Positions 56,014 through 64,000 of a stretch of DNA of 64,000 bases are shown here, one piece after another. Source of the stretch: Streptomyces sp. NBC_01267 (GTDB lineage: Bacteria; Actinomycetota; Actinomycetes; Streptomycetales; Streptomycetaceae). The notes under the pieces are model-generated. The model worked only from the letters and a program-made list of their open reading frames with translations. It did no database searches and had not been told where the DNA came from. The stretch spans positions 5,335,501 to 5,399,500 of the forward strand of contig NZ_CP108455.1 of NCBI RefSeq assembly GCF_036241575.1, in the 5' to 3' direction. The translations under genes were made by a program, and so were the position numbers. Each line of letters starts with the position of its first letter. Position 1 is the stretch's first letter.

Positions 56014-56105
56014 AGACCTGCCGAATCAAGACCTGCCAATGGCCGGAAAATGAAGTTGATTGCCCGCCGGGCGGGTACATATTCCGGAACGCCTGTCGCC
56101 GATGA
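56010..56105 (+). CDS. 31-residue four-cysteine peptide (new)
   Basis: Peptide MKTCRIKTCQWPENEVDCPP followed by GGYIFRNACRR; Cys at 4, 9, 18 and 29, net positive ends. The ATG overlaps the protease stop (ATGA) and its stop overlaps an in-frame ATG of the MoxR gene, so translational coupling runs through it. GC content is lower than its neighbours. I know no family for it. It may be a genuine small protein (zinc knuckle or disulphide peptide) or merely a translated spacer. Confidence 0.45.
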   Translation: MKTCRIKTCQWPENEVDCPPGGYIFRNACRR

Positions 56106-56119
56106 GGAGCGAACCACCG

Positions 56120-57166
56120 ATGAGCGATTGGTTCATCTACCGCGGCACAGGGGCCCCCGATCCGACCCGTATCGACCGGCGGCCGGAGCCGCCGCCGTGG
56201 CGGGCCTTCGACGCCCCGCCCGTCCCGTACGCCGTACCGCCGGCCGACTCCGCGACGCAGCGGCGGCTGGGCCACCGGGTCGTGCCGCTCGCCGTACCGG
56301 GCAGTGAGGCGCTGCGGCTCATCAACGCCGCGCTCTACCTGCGCCGTCCGCTGCTGATCACGGGCGAGCCCGGCTCGGGCAAGAGCACGCTCGCCCACGA
56401 CCTCGCGTTCGAACTCGGGCTCGGCCGGGTCCTCCAGTGGCCGGTCGTCAGCCGTACCGAACTCCGCGACGGCCTCTACTCCTACGACGCGATCGGCCGC
56501 CTCCAGGACGCCCAGCTGTCCCGCATCGCCCGGCCGGAAAGCCTCGGAGGCCACGAAGGCCGGGAAAGCGGGGACGGAAGCGCTGCCGGGACCGGAGACA
56601 TCGGCCGCTACCTCCGGCTCGGCCCGCTCGGCACCGCGCTGCTCGCCGCCGACCGGCCCCGCGTGCTGCTCATCGACGAGCTGGACAAGAGCGACATCGA
56701 CCTCCCCAACGACCTGCTCAACGTGCTGGAGGAGGGCGAGTTCACCCTGCCCGAGCTGGAGCGGGTCGCCGACCGCCCCGGGCAGGAGACCGTCCAGGTG
56801 CTGACCGACGACGGGCTGCGCGTGCCGGTCACCGGCGGCCGGGTGCGCTGCCGGGCCTTTCCCGTCGTCGTCATGACCAGCAACCGCGAACGGGACTTCC
56901 CCGCACCGCTGCTGCGCCGCTGTATCCACCTCGACCTGGAGGCACCCCGGGACGAGCGGCTCGCCGCCATGGTGCAGGCACACTTCGGCGCCGGGGCGTA
57001 CGACGAACACATCGCCCTGGTCGACCAGTTCGTCAGGACCGAGGCGGACGGCGGGGTGCGCCCCACCGACCAGTTGCTCAACGCGATCTATCTCGTCCGG
57101 CAGACCACCGGCCAGGAGTCCGTCGCCGACCTCCTGATGCGCCCTCTCGACAACGGGCCCAGGTGA
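56120..57166 (+). CDS. MoxR-type AAA+ ATPase
   Basis: 348 residues. Walker A GEPGSGKST (82-90), Walker B VLLIDELDKSD (182-192), sensor MTSNRERDFP, arginine finger region FPAPLLRRC. MoxR ATPases remodel partners with vWA domains. GAGGAG lies 10 bases before ATG 56120; ATG 56102 is an alternative. A Gly/Glu-rich insert (about 140-160) interrupts the fold. Middle gene of the protease-ATPase-vWA module; three bases separate it from the vWA gene. Confidence 0.92.
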   Translation: MSDWFIYRGTGAPDPTRIDRRPEPPPWRAFDAPPVPYAVPPADSATQRRLGHRVVPLAVPGSEALRLINAALYLRRPLLITGEPGSGKSTLAHDLAFELGLGRVLQWPVVSRTELRDGLYSYDAIGRLQDAQLSRIARPESLGGHEGRESGDGSAAGTGDIGRYLRLGPLGTALLAADRPRVLLIDELDKSDIDLPNDLLNVLEEGEFTLPELERVADRPGQETVQVLTDDGLRVPVTGGRVRCRAFPVVVMTSNRERDFPAPLLRRCIHLDLEAPRDERLAAMVQAHFGAGAYDEHIALVDQFVRTEADGGVRPTDQLLNAIYLVRQTTGQESVADLLMRPLDNGPR

Positions 57167-57169
57167 GCA

Positions 57170-60100
57170 GTGGTGTCCGCGGGGGGAGACGAGAACGGCC
57201 GGACCGCACGGCTCGGCGCACTGATCGCCGGGCTGCGGGCGACCGGTCTCGACTGCGACGCCCGTGAACTCGCCGACGCCCTCTGGCTCGCGGCCCGCAC
57301 CGGCCGACCCGCCCCCGTGGAGCAGCCCCGGCCACCGGAGCCCGCGCGGAAGACCCCGGTCCGCGGACCGGACCCTGTCGTCCCCGGTCCCCTGGAGGCG
57401 CGGTACGCCGATGCGCCGCCGCCCACGCTGCTGACCATGCCGGACCCGGAGGGCGCGCCCGCCACCCTGGAGACCACGCCGGTCCTGGCGCCCGCCGCGC
57501 CCGCGCTGCCCGACCCGCAGTCCCTCCAGCGGGCGTTGCGCCCGCTGCGCCGCTACCGGTCGCCGGGCCGCCCGCCCCGGCGGCAGCTGGACGAGGAGGC
57601 CACCGCGGGCCGGGCCGCCGACACCGGCCTGATCATCCCGGTGCTGCGCGCGGCCCGGCGGCAGAAGGCCCGGCTGCTGCTCCTGATGGACGTGTCCACC
57701 TCCACCGTCGCCTGGCAGACCGCTCTGGAGGAGCTGAACGTGACCTGCGCCGGCGCGGGGGTGTTCCAGGACGTCCAGGTCCGCTACCTGCACCAGGGCC
57801 CCGACGGCAGCACCGGCTACGCGGCAGGACCCGACCCCGGCGGCCCGCTGCGCGCCGCCGCCCAGCTCGGCGACCCCACCGGGCGCCGGATCATCCTGCT
57901 GCTCTCGGACTGCGCGGGCCCCATGTGGCGCTCCGGCGCCATCCAGCGCCTGCTCTACCGCTGGTCGGCGTCCACCCCGGTGGCGGTCGTCCAGCCGCTG
58001 CCGCAGCGGTTGTGGCGCCGGACCCATCTGCCCGCGTACGGCGGGGTGCTGAAGCGGCACGAAGGGCCGCTCGGGCGGCTGGAGTTCAGCAGCGGACCGG
58101 CTGCCGCCACGGCCCGTGCGGGGCGCCCGGTACCGGTGCTCGCGCTGCGGCGAAACTCGGTGGAGGGCTGGGCCCGGCTGGCGTCGGGCGCGACGGGCCA
58201 TTCCCTGCTGACGGCGGCCGGCTGGGTGCGCCGTGACCACAGCCCCTCCGCGGCGCCGGTACGCGCGGCGGCCCGGCTCAGCGGCGAGGAACGGGTCAGG
58301 GCCTTCCGGCGCACCGCCTCGCCGCACGCCCAGCGGCTGGCCGAATATCTGACGGCGGTACCCCTGGTCCTGCCGGTTATGCGGCTCGTGCAGCACACCA
58401 TGCTGGCGGGCACCGGCCCCGAAGCGCTGGCCGAGGTCCTGCTCGGCGGGATCGTCCGCCGGGCCGAACGGGCCGACATCGAGCTGTCGGACGAGCCGTA
58501 CTACGAATTCTTCGACGGGGTACGGGTGGAGCTCGCGGCCCGCCTGGACCGGGGCGAGGAGCGCCTGGTGCTGCGGCACAGTTCGCGCTACGTCGAGCGG
58601 CGCTTCGGCCGCAGCGCCCGCAACTTCCCCGCGGTGGCCGCCGCCGCCCTCGGCGAGGGCGCGGCCCTGCCGGTCGGCGGCGGGCAGATCCCGGTGGGAC
58701 TGCGGGTCTTCGCGGAGGTCGCCGCCGACACCGTGCGGCGCCGCAGCGCCGGGATCCGTCCGCAGTTGCTCGACGCCCACACCGGCGTTGACCAACTGGC
58801 AGGACAGGCAACGGAGCTGCTGAGTCAGTACACATCGGGCGGCGACGGGCGCAAGCTGGACGCCGCGATCGAGCTGCTGGCCGAGGCCGTGCACGGCGAG
58901 GGACGCCCGGACCGGCTGCGGGGGCTGCGGGAGGAACAGGCGACGGCGTACCTGGCCCGCTGGCAGCTGCGCCGGATGGACGAGGACCTCAGCAGCGCGT
59001 GGCAGGCCGTGGAGTTCTCCGACGCGCTGGCGCTCCCCACGGTGCTGTACGCGATGGCACTCGCCGCCGCCGAAGGCACCCTGGACCCCGCACTGGCACG
59101 GGAGGTACTGGGCGAGGACCCGGAGCGGGTCCCGGAGCAGGGCCCCCGGGACTTCGACGCCCGGACGGCGGAGAGAGCGCTGCTGTCCCTGGCGGGCCGT
59201 CACCTCCAGCGGCTCACCGAACAGGGCCCGCAGCGGGACCGGTCGTCAGTCGCCCGGCTCTACATCGAGGTGCTGCGCCGCCTCTCCCGTACCCCGACGG
59301 CCGTGGAGACCGGCCTGCTGCGGGAGGCCGCGGTGGTCGCCGAACGGCTGGCCGCGGCGGAGCCCGGCGTCGAGACCTGGCTGCTGCACGGCACCCTGGA
59401 GCTGGACCTCGCCCGGCACGTCGAGGGCGACGACGCGGTGCGCGACCACGCCGAACGGGCCCGCCAGGTCCTACAGCGAGCGGAGCTGGCGGCCCACGAC
59501 CGGGCCCAACTCGTCGACATCCTGCTGAAGACCGCCGGAGCACTGGAACTCGCCGAGCTGACCGCGGGGACAGGACCGCAGGCGCAGCGGGAAGGAGACG
59601 GTGTGCCGCGGCGGACCGTGCTCGACGCGCTGACCGCGGCCCTGTGGGCGGCCGACGACGACCCCACCCGGTACGACTGCCACCGCCGCCTCGGCGACCG
59701 GTACTGGCGGAGCTTCACGGACACCGGGCAGCCGGGGCATCTGGACGGCGCCATCGAGAACTGGCGGGACGCCCTGACCGTCGGGCGCCCGGCGGAACCG
59801 GCCACCCTGCTCACCCGCCTCGGCAGAGCCCTGTTGCAGCGGGCCGAACGGGACGGCGCGGCGGCCGACTTCGACGACGCGGTACGCCGGCTCCGCGAGG
59901 CCGCCGACGAGACGCCCGACGGCGACGCGGAACTGCCGGCCCGACGGATGCTGCTCGGCTCGGCGTACGGGGCGCGCTATGCCAGGTCGGGGCGGCTCGC
60001 CGACCTCTACGAAGCGGAATGGGCCTACGGAGCGGCGGCCCGCGGCGCCACCGATCCGCTCGTCGCCTCCCGCGCCTGGCGGCACCGGGGGGACATCGCC

Positions 60101-60397
60101 GCCGCGCTCGCCCGGCACACCGGGACCGCCGACCACCTCCAGCAGGCCGCCAACCACTACGCGCACGCCGCCGAGGTGGACGACGTGCCGCTGGCCGGTG
60201 CGGCGCGGCTGGCGCGGGCCTCGGTACTGGAGGAACTCGCCGGTCCCGTGGAGGCACTCCGCGAGTACGAGACCGCCCTCCGGGTGATGGCCGCGGCCGA
60301 GCCGTCGGAGATCGCGGGCGACACTGCCGCCCGGGAGCTCTGGGTCAGGGCCCGGGACGCCGTCGCCCGGCTGTGGGCCGAGGTGGGCGATCAGTGA
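57170..60397 (+). CDS. vWA protein with SAV_2336-like N-terminus and TPR-like C-terminus
   Basis: 1075 residues. About 1-160: N-terminal domain with Pro-rich linker; about 165-340: vWA-like domain with MIDAS DVSTS (174-178) and LLLSDCAGPMW; about 340-560: winged-helix-like region (PLVLPVMRLVQHTML); about 560-1075: helical repeats with AxxxLA spacing, TPR-like (VASRAWRHRGDIAAALAR). Expected to connect MoxR with the protease, sensing a signal through its repeats. GTG 57170. Overlaps the peptide gene start (GTGA). Confidence 0.85.
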   Translation: MVSAGGDENGRTARLGALIAGLRATGLDCDARELADALWLAARTGRPAPVEQPRPPEPARKTPVRGPDPVVPGPLEARYADAPPPTLLTMPDPEGAPATLETTPVLAPAAPALPDPQSLQRALRPLRRYRSPGRPPRRQLDEEATAGRAADTGLIIPVLRAARRQKARLLLLMDVSTSTVAWQTALEELNVTCAGAGVFQDVQVRYLHQGPDGSTGYAAGPDPGGPLRAAAQLGDPTGRRIILLLSDCAGPMWRSGAIQRLLYRWSASTPVAVVQPLPQRLWRRTHLPAYGGVLKRHEGPLGRLEFSSGPAAATARAGRPVPVLALRRNSVEGWARLASGATGHSLLTAAGWVRRDHSPSAAPVRAAARLSGEERVRAFRRTASPHAQRLAEYLTAVPLVLPVMRLVQHTMLAGTGPEALAEVLLGGIVRRAERADIELSDEPYYEFFDGVRVELAARLDRGEERLVLRHSSRYVERRFGRSARNFPAVAAAALGEGAALPVGGGQIPVGLRVFAEVAADTVRRRSAGIRPQLLDAHTGVDQLAGQATELLSQYTSGGDGRKLDAAIELLAEAVHGEGRPDRLRGLREEQATAYLARWQLRRMDEDLSSAWQAVEFSDALALPTVLYAMALAAAEGTLDPALAREVLGEDPERVPEQGPRDFDARTAERALLSLAGRHLQRLTEQGPQRDRSSVARLYIEVLRRLSRTPTAVETGLLREAAVVAERLAAAEPGVETWLLHGTLELDLARHVEGDDAVRDHAERARQVLQRAELAAHDRAQLVDILLKTAGALELAELTAGTGPQAQREGDGVPRRTVLDALTAALWAADDDPTRYDCHRRLGDRYWRSFTDTGQPGHLDGAIENWRDALTVGRPAEPATLLTRLGRALLQRAERDGAAADFDDAVRRLREAADETPDGDAELPARRMLLGSAYGARYARSGRLADLYEAEWAYGAAARGATDPLVASRAWRHRGDIAAALARHTGTADHLQQAANHYAHAAEVDDVPLAGAARLARASVLEELAGPVEALREYETALRVMAAAEPSEIAGDTAARELWVRARDAVARLWAEVGDQ

Positions 60398-60543
60398 CCG
60401 GGGACACCGACACCGAGGCGCCACTGCCCTCGCTGACCGTTCCACCGGACTGCGCCCATCCGGTGCTGGCCGCCGTACTCGCCGAGATCGCGGGCCGCGA
60501 CCCGCACGAGCCGCTGATCGCCTACTACGAGGACGCGCCATGA
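60394..60543 (+). CDS. fxsA: 49-residue RiPP precursor candidate ending Y-E-D-A-P
   Basis: Precursor-sized peptide between the vWA gene and the radical SAM maturase, overlapping both by 4 bases (GTGA and ATGA). The leader part has HPVLAAVLAEIAGRD like FxsA leaders. The C-terminus is Tyr45-Glu-Asp47-Ala-Pro-COOH. FxsA peptides end F-x-S-x-x-COOH and receive an aromatic-to-beta-carbon cyclophane; here Tyr and Asp occupy precisely the Phe and Ser positions. The assignment rests on position and register; the YxD end is unusual. Confidence 0.75.
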   Translation: MTGDTDTEAPLPSLTVPPDCAHPVLAAVLAEIAGRDPHEPLIAYYEDAP

Positions 60544-61811
60544 CCGGATGTGCCACGACCGGCGCCGTCCGGGACCGCGGCGCCGGCCACCGGGCCGTGC
60601 CCTTCCGGCAGTTCGTCCTCAAGGTGCACAGCCGGTGCAACCTGGCCTGCACGTACTGCTACATCTACCGCGGCCAGGACAGCAGTTGGCGCGAGCGCCC
60701 GCAGCGCGCCGCCGACGCCACCGTGCGGCGGACCGCCGACCGCATCGGCGAACACGTCCGCACGCACGGCCTGAAGCACATCCGGATCGAACTGCACGGC
60801 GGTGAGCCCCTGCTCGCGGGCCCCGGACCGGTCGTCGCGTACGCCGACGCGGTACGGAACGCGGTGCCCGCCGACTGCGAGGTCACCGCCACCGTCCAGA
60901 CGAACGGCACCCTGCTCACCGCGGACGTCCTGAACACGCTGGCCGCCGCCCGGATCCGCGTCGGTCTCTCCCTGGACGGCGGCACCGCCGCACAGAACGC
61001 CCGCCGCGCCGACCACGCGGGCCGCCCCTCCTGGCCCGCCGCGCACCGGGCGGCCCGGCTGCTCGCCGCGTGCCCGCACCCCGGCACGTACGCCGGGATC
61101 CTCTGCACCATCGATGTCACGGCCGACCCGGTGGCCGTCTACGACAGTCTGCGCGCGCTGCGGCCCCCGGGGCTCGATCTGCTGCTGCCGCACGGCAATT
61201 GGTCGGCGCCGCCACCGGGCAAGCAGACGCCGGGTACGCAGGCGCAGGGAAGGCAGACGCCGGGCGCGCAGACGCCGGGAAGGCAGGCGCCGGGGAAGCA
61301 GGCCGCCGCCCCAGGTCGGCACCGGCCGGGGCCGACCCCGTACGGCGACTGGCTCGCCACCGCCTTCGACCGCTGGTGGGACGGCGGCCCCGGCCAGCCG
61401 CGCATCCGGCTCTTCCACACGATCATCGCCCTGCTGCTCGGCGAACCCGCCGCCGCCGAGGCCGTCGGGCTCGCCCCGCTGGCGGTCGTCGTCATCGACA
61501 CCGACGGGGCGATCGAACAGGTCGACGCGCTCAAGTCCGCCTACGAGGGCGCCCCCGCGACCGGTCTCGACGTCTTCAGCCACCCCCTCGACGCGGCCCT
61601 CGACCACCCGGGCATCGTGGCCCGGCAACTCGGCGCGGGCGCGCTGGCCGCGGACTGTCTGAGCTGTCCGGTGCTCCGGGTCTGCGGTGGCGGGAATTAC
61701 ATCCACCGGTACGCCGACGGGAGCGGGTTCCGTCATCCCAGTGTCTACTGTCCCGATCTGGAACGACTCATCCGGCATATCGGCCACCGGCTGAGACATG
61801 TCGTCACGTGA
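60540..61811 (+). CDS. fxsB: FxsB-like radical SAM/SPASM cyclophane maturase
   Basis: 423 residues. Radical SAM cluster C-x3-C-x2-C at Cys33, 37, 40 (CNLACTYC), GGEPLL motif about residue 88 in the barrel, and a SPASM-type C-terminal Cys set (DCLSCPVLRVCGGGNY, VYCPDL). Family members link an aromatic ring to a downstream beta-carbon in a small peptide. Residues 226-255 are a Pro-Gly-x-Gln-Thr/Ala repeat of six units, absent from what I know of homologues. ATG 60540 overlaps the peptide gene. Likely substrate: the 49-mer just upstream. Confidence 0.9.
   Translation: MTGCATTGAVRDRGAGHRAVPFRQFVLKVHSRCNLACTYCYIYRGQDSSWRERPQRAADATVRRTADRIGEHVRTHGLKHIRIELHGGEPLLAGPGPVVAYADAVRNAVPADCEVTATVQTNGTLLTADVLNTLAAARIRVGLSLDGGTAAQNARRADHAGRPSWPAAHRAARLLAACPHPGTYAGILCTIDVTADPVAVYDSLRALRPPGLDLLLPHGNWSAPPPGKQTPGTQAQGRQTPGAQTPGRQAPGKQAAAPGRHRPGPTPYGDWLATAFDRWWDGGPGQPRIRLFHTIIALLLGEPAAAEAVGLAPLAVVVIDTDGAIEQVDALKSAYEGAPATGLDVFSHPLDAALDHPGIVARQLGAGALAADCLSCPVLRVCGGGNYIHRYADGSGFRHPSVYCPDLERLIRHIGHRLRHVVT
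61215..61304 (+). repeat. Six 15-base units coding for PGxQ(T/A) in fxsB
   Basis: Units CCGGGCAAGCAGACG-like, 90 bases, in frame, each giving a five-residue repeat. It lies between the radical SAM barrel and the SPASM region, a tolerated linker. Confidence 0.9.
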
Positions 61812-61908
61812 CGTATCGTGGCGCCAACTGGCCGTCAACACGGCGACTTCGGACCACACTTGAGTGGGACGTGTCGCGGCAGTGACGCAATCGGCTGAGA
61901 GGACGGCG

Positions 61909-64000
61909 ATGGCGGAGCACATTCCCCACGTCACGGTGGTCTTCGCAGGGCAGAGCGAGCCCTGGGCCAACTGGATCGTGGGAGAGATCAACGCAGCGGG
62001 CTGCGCCGCCGCGCCGGTGCGCTGGAGCCCCGCCCGGCAGGGCCCGTCGCAGGACGCGCTCACCGGGCTGCTGGAAGCCCCCGGCCGGATACTGCTCGTC
62101 ATCGACGACTGGTTCGAGAAGTTCGCCGAGGTGCGGTACGAGGCCTGGGGCGACGCGCTCCGTCAGGTGCACGGCCGCCACCCCGACCGCATCGCCGCGG
62201 TCAGTGTCACGACCCGGCCGCTGCCCGACGCCCTGATCGCCCTGGGCCCGGTGGCGCTGCGCGGACTCCGCGCCGAGGCCGCCCGGCGGCGGGTTCTGGA
62301 GGCGGCGGGCATCACCGCGGTCGCCCCGCAGGCCGTCAGCCTGGACCGCCCGCCGCGCTTCCCCGACAACCCGCCGCGCGTGCAGAACGTGCCGCGCCGC
62401 AACCGCCGCTTCACCGGCCGGGGCGAAATCCTCGACCGGGTGCACGACCACCTCGCCGCGAGCCGGACCGAGGGCGGCGTCCTCGCCCTGTGCGGACCCG
62501 GCGGCATCGGCAAGACCCAGATCGCGCTGGAGTACGTCCACCGGTTCAAGGGCGAGTACGACATCGTCTGGTGGGTGGACGCGACCGGCCGGGGCACCGC
62601 CCGCGAACAGTTCGGCGCACTCGCCGACGCCCTCGGGGTCCCCACCGGCGCCAACCTCGACCGGTCCATCGCGGCAGCCGTCGAACGGCTCCGCGCCACC
62701 GCCGACAGCTGGCTGATCGTGCTCGACGGTGCGGGAGATCCGGCCAAAGTGCAGGCACTGCTGCCGGACGGTCCCGGCCATGTCCTGGTCACCACCAGCC
62801 AACAGGAATGGTCCGCCGAGGCCGAACTGGTCCAGGTGAACCGCTTTGAGCGCGAGGAGTCGATCACCTTCGCGGGCCGCCGCTCCGGGCGGCTGTCCGA
62901 GTCCGAGGCCGGGCTGCTCGCCGAAGCCGTGGAGGATCTGCCGCTGCTGCTCGACCAGACCGCGGCCTGGCTCGGCATCAACCCGACCGTCGATGTCCTG
63001 GAGTACATCCGGGAGTTGAAGAAGGGCGACCCCGACCGCTTCGGCCTGCTGGCGTCCAAGGAATACCCCGAGTCCTTCCAGGTCGCCTGGGCCAAGACCC
63101 TGAACAGCCTGCACGACCAGGACGTCGGCGCGTGGAAGCTGCTCAACCTGCTCGCCTGCTTCTCCCCGGGCGTCGTGCCCGTACGGCTGCTGCAGGCGGC
63201 CCGCGCGGCCGACCTGCCCAAGCCGCTGGACCGCGTCGTCCCGGAACCCAGCAGCTGGAACTCGGCACTGCGCCGGCTCTCCGAAGTCACCTCCATGCGG
63301 CTGGAGTACGACTCGTCGCCCCGGATGGACGCCGTCACCGTCGGTACCCTGCGGATGCACCGGCTCTTCCACTCCTTCGTACGGCACACCCAGGGCCCCG
63401 ACGAGCGCGCGGAGCTGTCGGCAGCGGCCCTGCGGGTCCTGGTGTCCGCCGACCCGCGCGACCCCACGTCGTCCCGCAACTGGGCCCGGTACGCCGAACT
63501 GATCCCGCACCTGCGGATCTCCGGCGCCCTGGAATCCGCCGACGAGGACGTCCGCACCCTCGTCCTCAACTGCATCGAGTACCTGCGGATGCGCGGCGAG
63601 TACGAGGACGGGCGTTCCCTCAGCCACGAGGCGATAGCGCACTGGCAGCCGGTCTCCGGACCCACCAGCAGGTCCGTCCTGGTCGCCGTCCACCAGAAGG
63701 CCAACATGCTGCGCAGGCTGGGCCGTTACACCGAAGCCGAGTCGGTGGGACGCGCGGTGCTCGACCGCCTCGCCGACAACGGGGACGCCGAGCCGATCGA
63801 GGTGATCCGGGCCAGGGACGGCCTCGGCGGCACGCTGATGGCACTCGGCCGCTACGACGAGGCCCGCGCCCTCCTCGAACAGGCCGCGGCCGAGGCCACC
63901 ACGGCACTGGGCAGCGCCTGGGTGCCGCGCACCCTCTCCGTACGGAACAACCTCGCCGAGGTGATGGGGCTCCAGGGGCACTACGAGGAGTCCCTGCACC
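61909..64000 (+). CDS. fxsT: FxsT-like protein: TIR-like, NB-ARC, TPR (3' end outside window)
   Basis: 697 codons seen, open at the right edge. Residues 1-140 resemble a TIR domain (FAGQSEPWANWIVGEINAAG; RILLVIDDWFEKF), though the catalytic Glu is not certain. Then a STAND/NB-ARC ATPase: Walker A GPGGIGKT (196-203), Walker B WLIVLDGA, GLPL-like DLPLLLDQTAAW. From about residue 560 come TPRs (RSLSHEAIAHW, LRRLGRYTEAES, MALGRYDEARALL). GAGAGGA stands 5 bases before ATG 61909. It is the known partner type of FxSxx-COOH systems and may sense a signal and activate the module. Confidence 0.88.
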   Translation, partial: MAEHIPHVTVVFAGQSEPWANWIVGEINAAGCAAAPVRWSPARQGPSQDALTGLLEAPGRILLVIDDWFEKFAEVRYEAWGDALRQVHGRHPDRIAAVSVTTRPLPDALIALGPVALRGLRAEAARRRVLEAAGITAVAPQAVSLDRPPRFPDNPPRVQNVPRRNRRFTGRGEILDRVHDHLAASRTEGGVLALCGPGGIGKTQIALEYVHRFKGEYDIVWWVDATGRGTAREQFGALADALGVPTGANLDRSIAAAVERLRATADSWLIVLDGAGDPAKVQALLPDGPGHVLVTTSQQEWSAEAELVQVNRFEREESITFAGRRSGRLSESEAGLLAEAVEDLPLLLDQTAAWLGINPTVDVLEYIRELKKGDPDRFGLLASKEYPESFQVAWAKTLNSLHDQDVGAWKLLNLLACFSPGVVPVRLLQAARAADLPKPLDRVVPEPSSWNSALRRLSEVTSMRLEYDSSPRMDAVTVGTLRMHRLFHSFVRHTQGPDERAELSAAALRVLVSADPRDPTSSRNWARYAELIPHLRISGALESADEDVRTLVLNCIEYLRMRGEYEDGRSLSHEAIAHWQPVSGPTSRSVLVAVHQKANMLRRLGRYTEAESVGRAVLDRLADNGDAEPIEVIRARDGLGGTLMALGRYDEARALLEQAAAEATTALGSAWVPRTLSVRNNLAEVMGLQGHYEESLH

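Noticed and set aside
55259..59203. 1314-codon open frame on the minus strand
   Set aside because: Antisense to the clear MoxR and vWA genes; Arg/Pro/Gly/His-rich product without domains. A GC-bias shadow.
61804..63999. 731-codon minus-strand frame
   Set aside because: Antisense to the FxsT-like gene, whose ATPase and TPR motifs are unambiguous.

Overview
The window is very GC-rich, with the usual third-position bias, many GTG starts and many apparently leaderless genes. It carries DasR/DasABC, nickel superoxide dismutase, WblE, SigH, a family 2B encapsulin and an FxsB-type RiPP maturase. This is a Streptomyces chromosome arm-to-core segment. From memory the gene order follows the S. coelicolor SCO5225-SCO5268 neighbourhood; I could not align it.

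Bases 1-9300: the 3' end of a peptide deformylase gene overlaps the tail of a secreted GH20 hexosaminidase. A small secreted protein follows, then class Ia ribonucleotide reductase (nrdA-nrdB) behind a cobalamin riboswitch and a probable NrdR box, then a sodium:solute symporter with its DUF3311 partner. Bases 9500-16200 are the chitobiose/GlcNAc locus: dasR, dasABC, dasD and nagB, with dre operators in front of dasA and nagB. A further dre precedes the next gene, a PdtaS-type histidine kinase, which is followed by wblE with a Crp-like site.

Bases 19000-45200 hold a lipid kinase, sigH with its anti-sigma gene, a UBP zinc-finger protein, a Na+/H+ antiporter, a PLP enzyme, an encapsulin shell gene plus polyprenyl synthase (a probable shell and cargo pair), GNAT and VOC proteins, a DUF1648/GntR pair, a truncated MFS gene beside a large palindrome, an ECF sigma operon, sodN/sodX, a CGNR regulator, a methyltransferase, an amino-acid ABC importer and malic enzyme.

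Bases 46300-53400 are more accessory: a cutA remnant, a HicA-like pair, an S1-domain protein, a frameshifted phosphotransferase, an HTH/Clp-N pair with two tandem operators, and a PadR/DUF4097 operon. Several short tandem repeats here and at 40.6 kb straddle stop codons.

Bases 53600-64000 form the most notable system. It is a compact, mostly overlapping operon: trypsin co-occurring protein, trypsin-VMAP-C protease, a 31-residue four-cysteine peptide, MoxR ATPase, vWA protein, a 49-residue peptide ending Y-E-D-A-P, an FxsB-like radical SAM maturase and a TIR-like/NB-ARC/TPR protein that runs off the window. The 49-mer looks like a YxDxx-COOH variant of the FxSxx-COOH cyclophane precursors. The cassette therefore seems to join a vWA-MoxR conflict (defence-type) module to a RiPP.
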